Source: Luteolibacter sp. SL250 (GTDB lineage: Bacteria; Verrucomicrobiota; Verrucomicrobiia; Verrucomicrobiales; Akkermansiaceae). Taken from it: a stretch of 64,000 nt of DNA. Shown one piece after another: positions 42,995 through 51,446 of this stretch. Location of the stretch: positions 2,108,001 through 2,172,000 of the forward strand of contig NZ_CP113054.1 of assembly GCF_026625605.1 (NCBI RefSeq). The letters run 5' to 3'. The position numbers were made by a program, and so were the translations under genes. Every line of letters starts with the position of its first letter. The stretch's first letter is position 1. The notes beneath the pieces were generated by a model. That model was not told the origin of the DNA. It was given only the letters and a program-made list of their open reading frames with translations, and searched no databases.

Positions 42995-44122
42995 ATGCGC
43001 GCGATGTCCGGACGCGTATATGTGGTGGCGGGGGAGCTGAGCGGTGATGCGCACGGCGCGGGTTTGTTGCGCTCCCTGCTGGAGCGGAAGCCGGGGACCG
43101 AGGTGGCGGGGGTGGGCGGACCGCAGATGGCGGAGGTGGCAGGGACGAAGGACTGGGTGGAGGATGCCGCGGTGATGGGCGTGTGGGAGGTGCTGAAGCG
43201 TTACGGCTGGTTCAAGGAACGCTTCGGGGAGATGCTGGAGGAGGTGAAAAGATTCCGGCCGGACGTGCTGCTGCTCATCGACTATCCCGGTTTCAACCTG
43301 CGCTTCGCCAAGGCGGTGAAGAAGGAATGCCCGGAGGTGAAGCAGGTCTATTACATCAGCCCGCAGGTTTGGGCGTGGAACAAGAAGCGCATCCCGAAGA
43401 TGGTCGCGCTGCTGGACCAGATGATGTGCCTGTTCCCGTTCGAGGAACCCATTTTCGCCAATGCCGGACTGAAGACGAAATTCGTCGGCCATCCGCTGGT
43501 GGATGAGCTTGAGGAACGGAGGATGGATGTCACGCGGGAGGAGTCCCTGGTGGGTCTGTTCCCCGGGAGCCGTGAGCGGGAGGTGTCCTCCCTGTTCCCG
43601 ATGATGGTGGAGTCCGCGAAACAGCTCCACGGCTGGCGGCACGGCCTGCGGTTCGAAGCACCCGCCGCGTCCACTAAGCTCGCGGAAATCATGCGTGGAA
43701 TGGTGCGGGAGGCGGGGGCGGATGCCTTTGTCACCGTGACGGACGGCGGAGCCCATGCCCTGATGCAGCGGGCGGCGTGCGGGGTGATCGCCAGTGGCAC
43801 GGCGACCCTGGAGGCGGCCTATTACGGCCTGCCCTATTGCCTGGTCTACAAGGTGGCCGGGCTGACGTACGTGATGGCGAAGCTGCTGGTGAAGATCAAG
43901 TTCATCGGCATCGTGAACATTCTGGCGGAGGAACAGGTGGTTGAGGAATTCATCCAGGGGGAGGCGGAACCGGAGAAGGTGGTGCCTGCACTGAAGCGCT
44001 TCATCGAAGATCCCGGGACCCGTGTGGCGTTGCAGGTCCGGCTGGCGGAGACGTCGGCGAAGCTGGGTGGTCTGGGGGCCCACGCGCGGGCGGCTGAGGT
44101 GGTTGCCGGATGGCTGCCCTGA
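42995..44122 (+). CDS. lpxB: Lipid-A-disaccharide synthase
   Basis: Peripheral inner-membrane glycosyltransferase joining UDP-2,3-diacylglucosamine and lipid X in lipid A synthesis. Conserved blocks are YVVAGELSGDAHGAGLL, FRPDVLLLIDYPGFNLRFAK, YYISPQVWAWNKKRIPKM, VGHPLVDEL, GLFPGSREREV and SGTATLEAAYYGLPYCLVYK. The ATG at 42995 (375 residues) lies ten bases after a GGGGGG run and is preferred; an ATG at 43004 is also possible. The other lpx genes are elsewhere. Confidence 0.95.
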   Translation: MRAMSGRVYVVAGELSGDAHGAGLLRSLLERKPGTEVAGVGGPQMAEVAGTKDWVEDAAVMGVWEVLKRYGWFKERFGEMLEEVKRFRPDVLLLIDYPGFNLRFAKAVKKECPEVKQVYYISPQVWAWNKKRIPKMVALLDQMMCLFPFEEPIFANAGLKTKFVGHPLVDELEERRMDVTREESLVGLFPGSREREVSSLFPMMVESAKQLHGWRHGLRFEAPAASTKLAEIMRGMVREAGADAFVTVTDGGAHALMQRAACGVIASGTATLEAAYYGLPYCLVYKVAGLTYVMAKLLVKIKFIGIVNILAEEQVVEEFIQGEAEPEKVVPALKRFIEDPGTRVALQVRLAETSAKLGGLGAHARAAEVVAGWLP

Positions 44123-44183
44123 TTACGCTGCTTTTTTGGTCCTTGGGGGTTGCGTTCCCCGGGCGAGTGGTTATTGAAGGCGC

Positions 44184-44360
44184 GTGAAGAAAATTTTCCT
44201 GATCGCGCTGCCTCTCTGTGTGCTTGGATTTTCCTGCGAGCGCCACGATTTCGAGGAAACGAAGAAGCTCCACCAGTCCCATGGCAGCCACGGCGGTCAT
44301 GGCGATGACCACGGCCACGGCGCGGACCACGGCAAGAAGGACGACGGTCACGGCCATTGA
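44184..44360 (+). CDS. Small histidine-rich lipoprotein
   Basis: A 58-residue gene read directly from the sequence, GTG start at 44184 and TGA at 44358-44360. The N-terminus is a lipoprotein signal with lipobox LGFSC (Cys18), after MKKIFLIALPLC. The mature 40 residues contain ten His with Gly and Asp (GDDHGHGADHGKKDDGHGH), a composition suited to binding Zn, Ni, Co or Cu at the cell surface. It starts 61 bases after lpxB on the same strand and converges on a reductase gene. No family is recognised; metal binding is inferred from composition only. Confidence 0.7.
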   Translation: MKKIFLIALPLCVLGFSCERHDFEETKKLHQSHGSHGGHGDDHGHGADHGKKDDGHGH

Positions 44361-44375
44361 ACCGTGCCGGAGGGA

Positions 44376-45002
44376 TCAGGTTTTCCGGTCCCGCGTATAG
44401 CTGACGAAGCACTCGCCCGATTCCGGGTGAGCCTCGAAGTGTGAGATTCTGAAATGGCGGGTCGCCGGGAGGAAATCCCGTGCTGTCCCGGTGGCGGTGG
44501 GTGCCTCCTGCCCCCCGAAGAGCGTGTGCCCTGCCAGGGTGGCGTGGAAATCATCCACCAGATCCAGATCGGCCAGTTCCCGGATCAATTCGCCTCCTCC
44601 TTCACAGTGGAGGTTTTTGACGTGGTGGTTGGCCGCCAGTTCCAACAGGAAATCCGGAAGATTCCCCGTATGGACCGTGACTCCTGCGGGAACGGGCGGA
44701 GGCGGGCCACCGGTCACCAGCAGGTGGATGGCACCGCCAGGGGTGGAGAAGATGGGGTGGCCCGGATCGAGCTTCCCGCTGCGGGAGACGATGCAGCGCA
44801 GCGGGTTCTTCGGGCCGGTCATGGTCATGCGGTCGTTGTCGAGCGTTCCGCGGCCGGCCAGGATGGCGTCGGCGTTTTCCCGCAGGGCGAGGAACCGGCG
44901 CTTGTCCCCGGGGGAGGTCCAGCCGGATGGGGCATGCGCGGGGGAGGAGATCTTGCCATCGGCGGAGATCGCCAGGTTGGTGGAGATCCGCGGGCGCTTC
45001 AT
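44376..45002 (-). CDS. RibD C-terminal/dihydrofolate reductase-like reductase
   Basis: A 208-residue NADPH-dependent reductase of the RibD_C family, related to the 5-amino-6-(5-phosphoribosylamino)uracil reductase step of riboflavin synthesis. Motifs: RPRISTNLAISADGKIS at the start, LRENADAILAGRGTLDNDR and HCEGGGELIRELADLDLVDDFHATLAGHTLFGG. The ATG at 45002 gives a natural N-terminus; the frame runs to 45083 without conservation. No riboflavin genes are adjacent, so its pathway stays open. Confidence 0.85.
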   Translation of the reverse strand: MKRPRISTNLAISADGKISSPAHAPSGWTSPGDKRRFLALRENADAILAGRGTLDNDRMTMTGPKNPLRCIVSRSGKLDPGHPIFSTPGGAIHLLVTGGPPPPVPAGVTVHTGNLPDFLLELAANHHVKNLHCEGGGELIRELADLDLVDDFHATLAGHTLFGGQEAPTATGTARDFLPATRHFRISHFEAHPESGECFVSYTRDRKT

Positions 45003-45077
45003 GGGGGGAGGGTGTGGGATCGTTACAGTCTTGTCAAAGACGCTCGGGGGCTGCATTGACGGGCGCCCCACGAGGGG

Positions 45078-46925
45078 ATGCATCCATCCATGACGTTAGA
45101 AATCGGCCTCACCCTACTGGTCATCCTGATCACCCTGGTCGCATTCATCCGCGAATGGGCGGCGCCGGATGTGCTGGCGCTCACGATCCTCTGTCTGGTG
45201 GTTGCGTTGAAGCTGGTGAGTCCGACGGAGATGATGGATGTGTTCCGCAATGAGGCCCCGCTGACCATCGCCGCGCTCTTTGTCATTGGCGGTGCGCTCG
45301 AGCGGTCGGGCGCGGTGGATCACATCGGAAAGGTGCTGAAGAACAAACTGTCGGGGAATACCCGCATCGCCATTCTCGCCTTCTCCCTGCTCGCCGCGTT
45401 CTTCAGTGCATGGATGAACAACACGGCCATCGTCGCCATCCTCCTGCCGGTGACTCTCGGCTTTGCCCGCAGCAAGGACATCGCGCCGTCCCGCCTGCTG
45501 ATGCCGCTTTCCTACTCCTCGATCCTGGGGGGGTGCTGCACCCTGATTGGTACTTCGACCAACCTGCTGGTCAATGGGTCGTTGAAGGGTCTGGGCGAGA
45601 AGCCGATGGGTATGTTCGAACTGGCTCCGATCGGCCTGCCGATGGCCGTCGCCGGCATCGGCTATCTGGCGATCTTCGGTCCGAAGCTGATCCCAGCGCG
45701 TTCCTCGATCACCGGTTCCCTTGAGATCGATCACCGGACCTCGCCGCTGCACCATCTCCTGATCGGCAGGGGTTCTCCCATCGTCGGCATGAAGCTGGTG
45801 GACACCCCGCTGGCCGACCGTGCCTCCGGTGTCCACGTGATGGAGATCCGCCGCAAGGGGACCCGTCTGATGACCCCCATTTCCAAGCTGGTGATCGAGC
45901 CGAACGACCGCTTCCTGGTGGCGCTGCACCGCCGGCGCGGTGGGGCGGCCAAAGCGGAGGAGTTGTTCGACGAAATCGGCGCGCAGGTGCTCTCGACGGT
46001 GGACGGCATCGTTTCCGAGTTGGTCATCCGGGATGAATCCTCCCTGCACGGCAAGACCCTGGCTGCATCGGACTTCCGCCAGCGCTACAACTGCGTGGTG
46101 CTGGCCGTGCACCGGGACGGCATCAACATCACCAGTCAGATCGCCACGCTCCCGCTGGAAACCGGTGACACGCTGCTGGTCATCACCGCGCTCAACAACC
46201 TGGACAGCCTGAAGGCCACCCGGGATTTCGTGCTGACGGACCTGCCGGAGGAGGCTCCCTCCCAGGATGAGCCGAAGGTGGGGAAGAACAAGCACATCAT
46301 CATCTCCTGGGCCACGCTGGTGGGGGTGGTGCTGGTGGCGACGTTGACGGACTTCCTGCATCCCTTTGTTTCGTGGATCCCGGAGATCCCGATCCACTAC
46401 GCGGCGCTCGTCGGAGCGCTGCTCCTGCTGTGGCTGAAGATCGTCACGCCGCGTGAGGCATATGCGAGTGTGGATTGGCAGGTGCTGCTGATGCTTTACG
46501 GACTGCTGGGGCTCGGCATGGCGATGCAGAACACAGGGACGGCGAAGTTCCTGTCCACGGAGATCGTGGAGCTCACGGAGCGTTTTGTCTCCCCGGAGTA
46601 TCTGCCGGTGGTGCTGTTGTGGACGGTGTTCCTGCTGACCTTGATCCTGACGGAGGTGCTTTCGAACAATGCGACGGCGGTCATGATGGTGCCCATCGTC
46701 GTAACGCTGGCGCATGAGCTGAAAGTGGACTCCCGTCCTTTCGTCATGGGTGTGACCGTGGCTGCCTCCACAGCTTTCGCGCTGCCCATGGGCTACCAGA
46801 CGCACATGATGGTTTTTGGGCCGGGGGGCTACAAGTTCGTGGACTTCCTCAAGGTGGGCATCCCGCTCAACATCATCTGCTGGATCATTTCCTGCAGCCT
46901 GATCCCGTTCATCTGGCCGTTCTGA
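45078..46925 (+). CDS. SLC13/DASS-type transporter with two TrkA-C domains
   Basis: A 615-residue membrane transporter. About five helices (including WMNNTAIVAILLPVTLGFARSKD and IGTSTNLLVNGSLKGL, the conserved SNT-type loops of the divalent anion:Na+ symporters) precede a cytoplasmic insert with two RCK_C/TrkA-C domains (residues about 210-370). A second membrane half follows (TEVLSNNATAVMMVPIVVTLA; STAFALPMGYQTHMMV). This layout is that of SLC13-like permeases often annotated as sulfate, phosphate or dicarboxylate carriers. Substrate unknown. Starts at 45078; an ATG at 45090 is possible. Confidence 0.9.
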   Translation: MHPSMTLEIGLTLLVILITLVAFIREWAAPDVLALTILCLVVALKLVSPTEMMDVFRNEAPLTIAALFVIGGALERSGAVDHIGKVLKNKLSGNTRIAILAFSLLAAFFSAWMNNTAIVAILLPVTLGFARSKDIAPSRLLMPLSYSSILGGCCTLIGTSTNLLVNGSLKGLGEKPMGMFELAPIGLPMAVAGIGYLAIFGPKLIPARSSITGSLEIDHRTSPLHHLLIGRGSPIVGMKLVDTPLADRASGVHVMEIRRKGTRLMTPISKLVIEPNDRFLVALHRRRGGAAKAEELFDEIGAQVLSTVDGIVSELVIRDESSLHGKTLAASDFRQRYNCVVLAVHRDGINITSQIATLPLETGDTLLVITALNNLDSLKATRDFVLTDLPEEAPSQDEPKVGKNKHIIISWATLVGVVLVATLTDFLHPFVSWIPEIPIHYAALVGALLLLWLKIVTPREAYASVDWQVLLMLYGLLGLGMAMQNTGTAKFLSTEIVELTERFVSPEYLPVVLLWTVFLLTLILTEVLSNNATAVMMVPIVVTLAHELKVDSRPFVMGVTVAASTAFALPMGYQTHMMVFGPGGYKFVDFLKVGIPLNIICWIISCSLIPFIWPF

Positions 46926-47432
46926 TCAGGAAACGTCCACGGACAGATCCCCTCCGAGATTCTCAATCGCGGTGGTGAGGGCGATGGCGTCCGAATTCTC
47001 CGGAATGGATACCACGCCGCGGGCGCGGAACAGCGGATGTCCCGCCATCGGCGCGCTTTCCAGTCCGGTGGTGAGCTCCTCGACGTTGCCTCCCGCGTTG
47101 GCGATGGCGGCGGCGAGTTCGCGGACGATGCCGGGGCGGTCGTTGCCGACGACATCCACGGAAAGGGTGCGGCGGTTCTCCGGGGCGGGGGCGGTTTCCC
47201 GCACGGTCTGTACGGTGATGCCATCCGCGCCCAGTGCCTGGAGTCGTGCGATCAGTTCATCCGCGGAGGCGTCGGCGCATTCCACACGGACGATGCCGGC
47301 GAACTGTCCTGCGAGGCGGGCCATGCGGCTTTCCAGCCAATTTCCGCCCTGGGCGGCGACGATGTCCGATAGGGTGCGCACGAGGCCGGAGCGGTCCGGG
47401 CCGAGAACGGTCATCACGAGCGAAGTGGTCAT
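46926..47432 (-). CDS. ACT domain protein, GcvR-like
   Basis: A 168-residue protein of two tandem ACT domains. The first opens VMTVLGPDRSGLVRTLSDIVAAQGGNWLESRMARLAGQFAGIVRV, the second VDVVGNDRPGIVRELAAAIANAGGNVEEL, the typical G-x-DRxGLV / NDRPGIV signature. E. coli GcvR, which represses the glycine cleavage operon, has the same plan. The bound amino acid cannot be told. I use the ATG at 47432; the long frame upstream is the shadow of the next gene. Its stop abuts that of the transporter. Confidence 0.9.
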   Translation of the reverse strand: MTTSLVMTVLGPDRSGLVRTLSDIVAAQGGNWLESRMARLAGQFAGIVRVECADASADELIARLQALGADGITVQTVRETAPAPENRRTLSVDVVGNDRPGIVRELAAAIANAGGNVEELTTGLESAPMAGHPLFRARGVVSIPENSDAIALTTAIENLGGDLSVDVS

Positions 47433-47582
47433 ACGGGTAGTTTGAGATGGCATGGAGGACGATACGAGAGATTTCCGACAGGGGAGGGGAATCATCCCGG
47501 TTTTTCGAGATTGTTTTCTGAAAGCTTGTGAAGGGGACGAAGTTCCATCAATTTCGCTCCACGCTTCATCTCCATGCCCCCT

Positions 47583-49397
47583 ATGGCCAACGATCATCCC
47601 TTTCAAACGCTCTTCGAATCGTTCGGACGGCTTCCATCCGCCCACACGGATGTGGTCAATCGCAAAGCCTATGGTGAGCTTCTCACCACGCTGGATGTAG
47701 AGACGGACCGGGAGGGGCGTTGCATCCTCCTCCGCGCACCGCGCGCGGGTCACGGAAAAACCCATCTCCTTTCCCGGATCCAGCACCAGCTCGGCGGCAG
47801 CCATGAGTTCATCCCGCTGCATCCGTCCGGCAGCCGGGTGGGAGCCATCTCGGTCACGGAGGATGCGCTGAACCGTCTTGGCCGGGCGCTGCCAGCAGCC
47901 GGTGGGGTGACCGTGCTGGACCTGGTGATCCGCCGACTTTTCTCCTACGCGCTGCAGCCACTGGTGATATCCGGAGAGGTGCCCTGCCAAGACCGGGAAG
48001 GCGCGCTGTCCGCGCTGCGGAACCGGCCGGTGGAGACGTTTGATTTCCACCACCCGAACGCGGTCACCGCCCACTGGGCGCGGGAGAACTTCGAGGTTCT
48101 GGGGCCGCGCCTGAACATGGAGCTGGCGCAGCGTTGCGGTCTGCCGGTGAGGGAGGTTTCGTTCTGGGTGAGCGCGTTTTTCCGCTATGCCGCGACTCCG
48201 GTTGACCATCCGGGCCGGGCGGGCGTGCTGGGCATGGAGGTGGCCGGTGAACCGGTGACGGAAGGCGTTGCCATGGAGCGCCTGACGTCCCTGCTGGCGC
48301 TGGTTTCCCTGCTGATGAGGGTGGTGCTGGTGGCGGATGATCTGGAAGGATTCTCCGCGGATGAGACGGCGGCGCTGGGCTTCGCCGCATTCATCGGTGC
48401 CATCCGCCATCAGGCGGAACGGGTGGATGTGATCATTTCCCTGAACAAGGACGTGTGGGAGAACGCGTTCACGCCCCGCCTCAGCGGAGGTCTCGCGGAC
48501 CGCCTGTCGGAAGTTCTCATCGAATTGGACCCGCTTTCCGACGACGACATCATCGCCCTGTTCGACTCCCGCGTCCCGGGACTGGGAAAGGAAGTGTTCG
48601 GGCGTATTGATGCTTCGGAGCGTCATGCCCGCGGGCTGATCCGCGCGGCCGGAACGGCCTGGATGAAGGCGATCAACGACAAGGCGGAAGGAGTGCCTGC
48701 CGTGGCCCCTGCTGTAGCCGCAGCGATGGAAAGCGACCCAGCCGCCGAAGCGAATGTCCCATCACCCGCGGAGCCGTCCCCGGAGGAGGAGGAGCAACCA
48801 TCTTTTGCGGAGGCTCCGGAGCCATCTCCCGCGTCGTTTTTCACGCCCGTCACGGATGAACCGGCGACAGGATTTTTCCCGGCTGCCGAGGAAGAGGTGG
48901 CCGAGCCTGTTTTCCCGTCACCCCAACCATGGGGCGGAGGATCGGTCTATGATGCGCAGGTGCTCGACGAGCCGGCCCGTGAGGAGCCGTTCAGCAACCA
49001 GCCGGTGCCTGACTTCCTGAAGGATTCTTCGTTTTTCACGCCGGTCGCTCCGGAAGAGCCGTCTGGACCGGCGCAACCCGCCGCCAATGTGCCGCCTGCC
49101 TTTCAGGTCGCCTCGCCGCACTTCCAGCAGGCCGCCCAATACGAGCCCGCGCCTCCGCCGCCCGTGTCCCACGGATCGGTCTTTGAACCGGTGTTCCAAC
49201 CGGTCGTGCAGGATGAACCGGTGCAGCCGCCTCCGGCTTCCGGATCGGTTTTCGAGCCTGTCTTCGAACCAGCCTCTCCGGCAGCCGGTTTCGGCCCGCC
49301 GCCACCACCTCAACCCCAGAGACCGCAACCAAGCGTCGAAGGGGATGACCGTGTGGATGATTTGCTGAAGCAGTTCCGCGAACGGTACGGTCGCTGA
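47583..49397 (+). CDS. P-loop NTPase-like protein with long disordered tail
   Basis: A 604-residue protein not assignable to a named family. Residues about 1-370 look like an AAA/STAND-type ATPase: P-loop APRAGHGKTHLLSR near residue 50, Walker B VVLVADDLEGF near 250, and sensor-like VDVIISLNKDVWENAF. The last 230 residues are low-complexity, rich in Pro, Glu, Ala, Phe, with recurring SFFTPV and SVFEPVF motifs. A short conserved-looking end follows, DDRVDDLLKQFRERYGR. No signal peptide. The start 47583 (MANDHPF) is preferred over 47574. It sits 73 bases upstream of nuoD. Confidence 0.75.
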   Translation: MANDHPFQTLFESFGRLPSAHTDVVNRKAYGELLTTLDVETDREGRCILLRAPRAGHGKTHLLSRIQHQLGGSHEFIPLHPSGSRVGAISVTEDALNRLGRALPAAGGVTVLDLVIRRLFSYALQPLVISGEVPCQDREGALSALRNRPVETFDFHHPNAVTAHWARENFEVLGPRLNMELAQRCGLPVREVSFWVSAFFRYAATPVDHPGRAGVLGMEVAGEPVTEGVAMERLTSLLALVSLLMRVVLVADDLEGFSADETAALGFAAFIGAIRHQAERVDVIISLNKDVWENAFTPRLSGGLADRLSEVLIELDPLSDDDIIALFDSRVPGLGKEVFGRIDASERHARGLIRAAGTAWMKAINDKAEGVPAVAPAVAAAMESDPAAEANVPSPAEPSPEEEEQPSFAEAPEPSPASFFTPVTDEPATGFFPAAEEEVAEPVFPSPQPWGGGSVYDAQVLDEPAREEPFSNQPVPDFLKDSSFFTPVAPEEPSGPAQPAANVPPAFQVASPHFQQAAQYEPAPPPPVSHGSVFEPVFQPVVQDEPVQPPPASGSVFEPVFEPASPAAGFGPPPPPQPQRPQPSVEGDDRVDDLLKQFRERYGR

Positions 49398-49400
49398 AGC

Positions 49401-49418
49401 TTGTGAAAATTTTCACAA
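49401..49418. promoter_or_regulatory. Perfect palindrome, CRP/FNR-type operator candidate
   Basis: TTGTGAAAATTTTCACAA is a perfect 18-base palindrome. It contains TGTGA-N6-TCACA, the consensus of E. coli CRP sites. It lies 52 bases upstream of the nuoD start. A stretch TTGCCC ... GCTTAT after it could be the promoter. Termination of the upstream gene is a less likely alternative because there is no loop or T-run. Confidence 0.55.
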
Positions 49419-49470
49419 AGCCCTTGCCCACCATCTGTGTTTGGGTGCTTATTGGTGCGCCCGAATCCGC

Positions 49471-50730
49471 ATGAGCAATATCACCACCGACTACGAGGTG
49501 CCGGACACGCTTGGCCGTGCCGCCAAAGCCGCCGAAGACTACCACGCGGAGACGGACGACATGATGGGGGAGCGGATGGTGCTCAATATGGGCCCTTCCC
49601 ACCCGGCCACGCACGGCGTGTTGCGCCTCATCCTGGAACTGGACGGCGAGGTCATCATCAAGGCTGACCCGGATGTCGGATTCCTGCACCGCGGGGATGA
49701 GAAGATCGCGGAGAACATGCACTACAACCAGTTCGTCCCGTACACGGACCGTCTGGACTATCTGGCCCCGCTGGCGAACAATGTGGCCTACGCCATGGCC
49801 GTGGAAAAGCTGATGGGCTGGGAACTGCCTCCGCGCGGCCAAGCCCTGCGGGTGCTGTGCTGCGAACTGGCCCGCATTTCCGCCCACATGCTGGGCGTCG
49901 GTGTTTGCGCGATGGACGTCGGCGCGATGACCGTCTTCCTCTACACCTTCACTGAGCGGGAGAAGATCTACAACCTGTGCGAGCAACTGACCGGCGCGCG
50001 CTTCACCACCTCCTACACCCGGGTGGGCGGCCAACTGCGCGACATGCCTCCCGGCTTCGAGTCGTCCGTCAGGCGCTTCCTCGACGAGTGCGAAGTGGCG
50101 ATCGGGGAGATCTCCAAGCTTCTCGACAAGAACAAGATCTTCCTCGACCGGATGGTGGACATCGGCGTCATCACCCGTGAGTCCGCCATTTCCTGGGCCA
50201 TGACCGGGCCGAATCTGCGCGCCTCCGGCGTGCCGCGGGACCTGCGGAAGGACAGCCCCTACCTGGGCTACGAGAAATATGATTTCGACGTGCCGGTGAT
50301 GGAGGAGGGCGATTGCTACTCCCGCTATTTCATCCGCATGGAGGAAATGAGGCAGTCCATCCGCATCTGCCGCCAGGTGCTGGACACCATGCCGTCCGGA
50401 CCGGTGAACCTCGCGGACCCCAAGAGCATCCTGCCGGACAAGGAGCGGGTGCTCATGTCCATGGAGGAACTCATCCACCATTTCATCGTCTCCACCCAGG
50501 GCATCGACGCTCCTGCCGGAGAGGTCTATTTCGCGGCGGAGAACCCGAAGGGGGAGCTGGGATTCTACATCCACTCGAAGGGCGGCGGTGTGCCGAACCG
50601 CATGAAAATCCGCAGCCCCTCGTTCTGCAACCTGGCCATCGTTTCCAAGCTCCTGCCCGGACACATGGTTTCGGATATTCCGGCCATCCTCGGCTCGCTC
50701 GATTTCGTGATGGGCGAGTGCGACCGTTGA
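49471..50730 (+). CDS. nuoD: NADH-quinone oxidoreductase subunit D
   Basis: A 419-residue 49-kDa-type subunit of respiratory complex I, located in the peripheral arm at the quinone-binding cavity. Conserved: MVLNMGPSHPATHGVLRLILELDGEVI, DVGFLHRGDEKIAENM, the quinone-site His/Tyr region NQFVPYTDRLDYLAPL and a C-terminal LDFVMGECDR. The ATG at 49471 starts the family-like sequence. It precedes thioredoxin, nuoE, vapBC and nuoF; nuoA-C and nuoG-N are not in the window. Confidence 0.96.
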   Translation: MSNITTDYEVPDTLGRAAKAAEDYHAETDDMMGERMVLNMGPSHPATHGVLRLILELDGEVIIKADPDVGFLHRGDEKIAENMHYNQFVPYTDRLDYLAPLANNVAYAMAVEKLMGWELPPRGQALRVLCCELARISAHMLGVGVCAMDVGAMTVFLYTFTEREKIYNLCEQLTGARFTTSYTRVGGQLRDMPPGFESSVRRFLDECEVAIGEISKLLDKNKIFLDRMVDIGVITRESAISWAMTGPNLRASGVPRDLRKDSPYLGYEKYDFDVPVMEEGDCYSRYFIRMEEMRQSIRICRQVLDTMPSGPVNLADPKSILPDKERVLMSMEELIHHFIVSTQGIDAPAGEVYFAAENPKGELGFYIHSKGGGVPNRMKIRSPSFCNLAIVSKLLPGHMVSDIPAILGSLDFVMGECDR

Positions 50731-50748
50731 TGCCAAGTGAGATTCGCC

Positions 50749-51444
50749 ATGAAAACCTCCTTCCTCATCCCCGTCGTTTCCGGCCTGCTTGCGGCTTCCG
50801 CCTTTGCCGGCTTCGAGACATGGACCAGCAAGGACGGCAAGCCCGCCGAGCTGGAGCTTGTTTCGGTCAGCGACAGCGGCGGTGAGAAGACCGGCGCGTT
50901 CAGGGTGAAGAACGGTAGAACAATATCCATCAAGGCATCCGCCCTGTCCGAAGCGGATGCAAGGCGTCTGGCGGATTGGAAGCCCGCGGAACCCGCTTCC
51001 GGTGACGTTGCCGCGACGGCCGGCAAGCCGAGCAAATTCGATGAGATCCTGGATGGAAACCTGGTGAAACTGGATGGGCGTTCATTCAAGCGCTTCAGCC
51101 AGGAATCCAAACCCGGGAAATATTACATCTTCTACTACACCGCATCCTGGTGCGGACCGTGCCACAAGTATTCCCCCGTTCTGGTCGATTTCTATAACAA
51201 GAACAAGAACGCCAATTTCGAAATCGTGTTGATCACCAGCGATTCGGATGAGGGTGCCATGGAGGATTACGCCAAGGAAAAGAAAATGCCTTGGCCGCAG
51301 TTGAAGATGTCCCGTGTCGAAAGATTCGAGAAGCAGTTCGATCACAAGATCACCGGTATCCCTTCCGTGATTACCTGTGATCTCGAAGGAAATATCGTCA
51401 GCCGCAGCGAATCGGTCGCTGAGTTGGCAAAACTCGTGAAATAG
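50749..51444 (+). CDS. Exported thioredoxin-fold protein with SHD1-like N-terminal domain
   Basis: A 231-residue protein. Signal peptide (SFLIPVVSGLLAASAFAG) followed by an SHD1-like stretch (FETWTSKDGKPAELELVSVS ... RTISIKASALSEADARRLADW), a small beta domain common in Planctomycetes and Verrucomicrobia. The C-terminal part has a thioredoxin fold with active site ASWCGPCHKYSP and a GIPSVI cis-Pro loop. It should act as a periplasmic disulfide reductase or oxidase. The start at 50749 gives a clean signal peptide. It lies 18 bases after nuoD and 2 before nuoE, so it is cotranscribed with complex I genes. Confidence 0.9.
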   Translation: MKTSFLIPVVSGLLAASAFAGFETWTSKDGKPAELELVSVSDSGGEKTGAFRVKNGRTISIKASALSEADARRLADWKPAEPASGDVAATAGKPSKFDEILDGNLVKLDGRSFKRFSQESKPGKYYIFYYTASWCGPCHKYSPVLVDFYNKNKNANFEIVLITSDSDEGAMEDYAKEKKMPWPQLKMSRVERFEKQFDHKITGIPSVITCDLEGNIVSRSESVAELAKLVK

Positions 51445-51446
51445 CC

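Noticed and set aside
45114-46805. 563-codon open frame on the minus strand
   Set aside because: Antisense to the SLC13-type transporter; the product is His/Gln/Arg-rich without any domain.
46926-48626. 566-residue protein including the ACT domains
   Set aside because: The extension beyond 47432 is antisense to the P-loop protein and not protein-like.
49401-49418. Intrinsic terminator of the P-loop protein gene
   Set aside because: The palindrome has no loop and no T-run after it; its match to a CRP-type operator is better.
49036-50736. 566-codon open frame on the minus strand
   Set aside because: Antisense to the end of the P-loop protein and to nuoD, which is certain.
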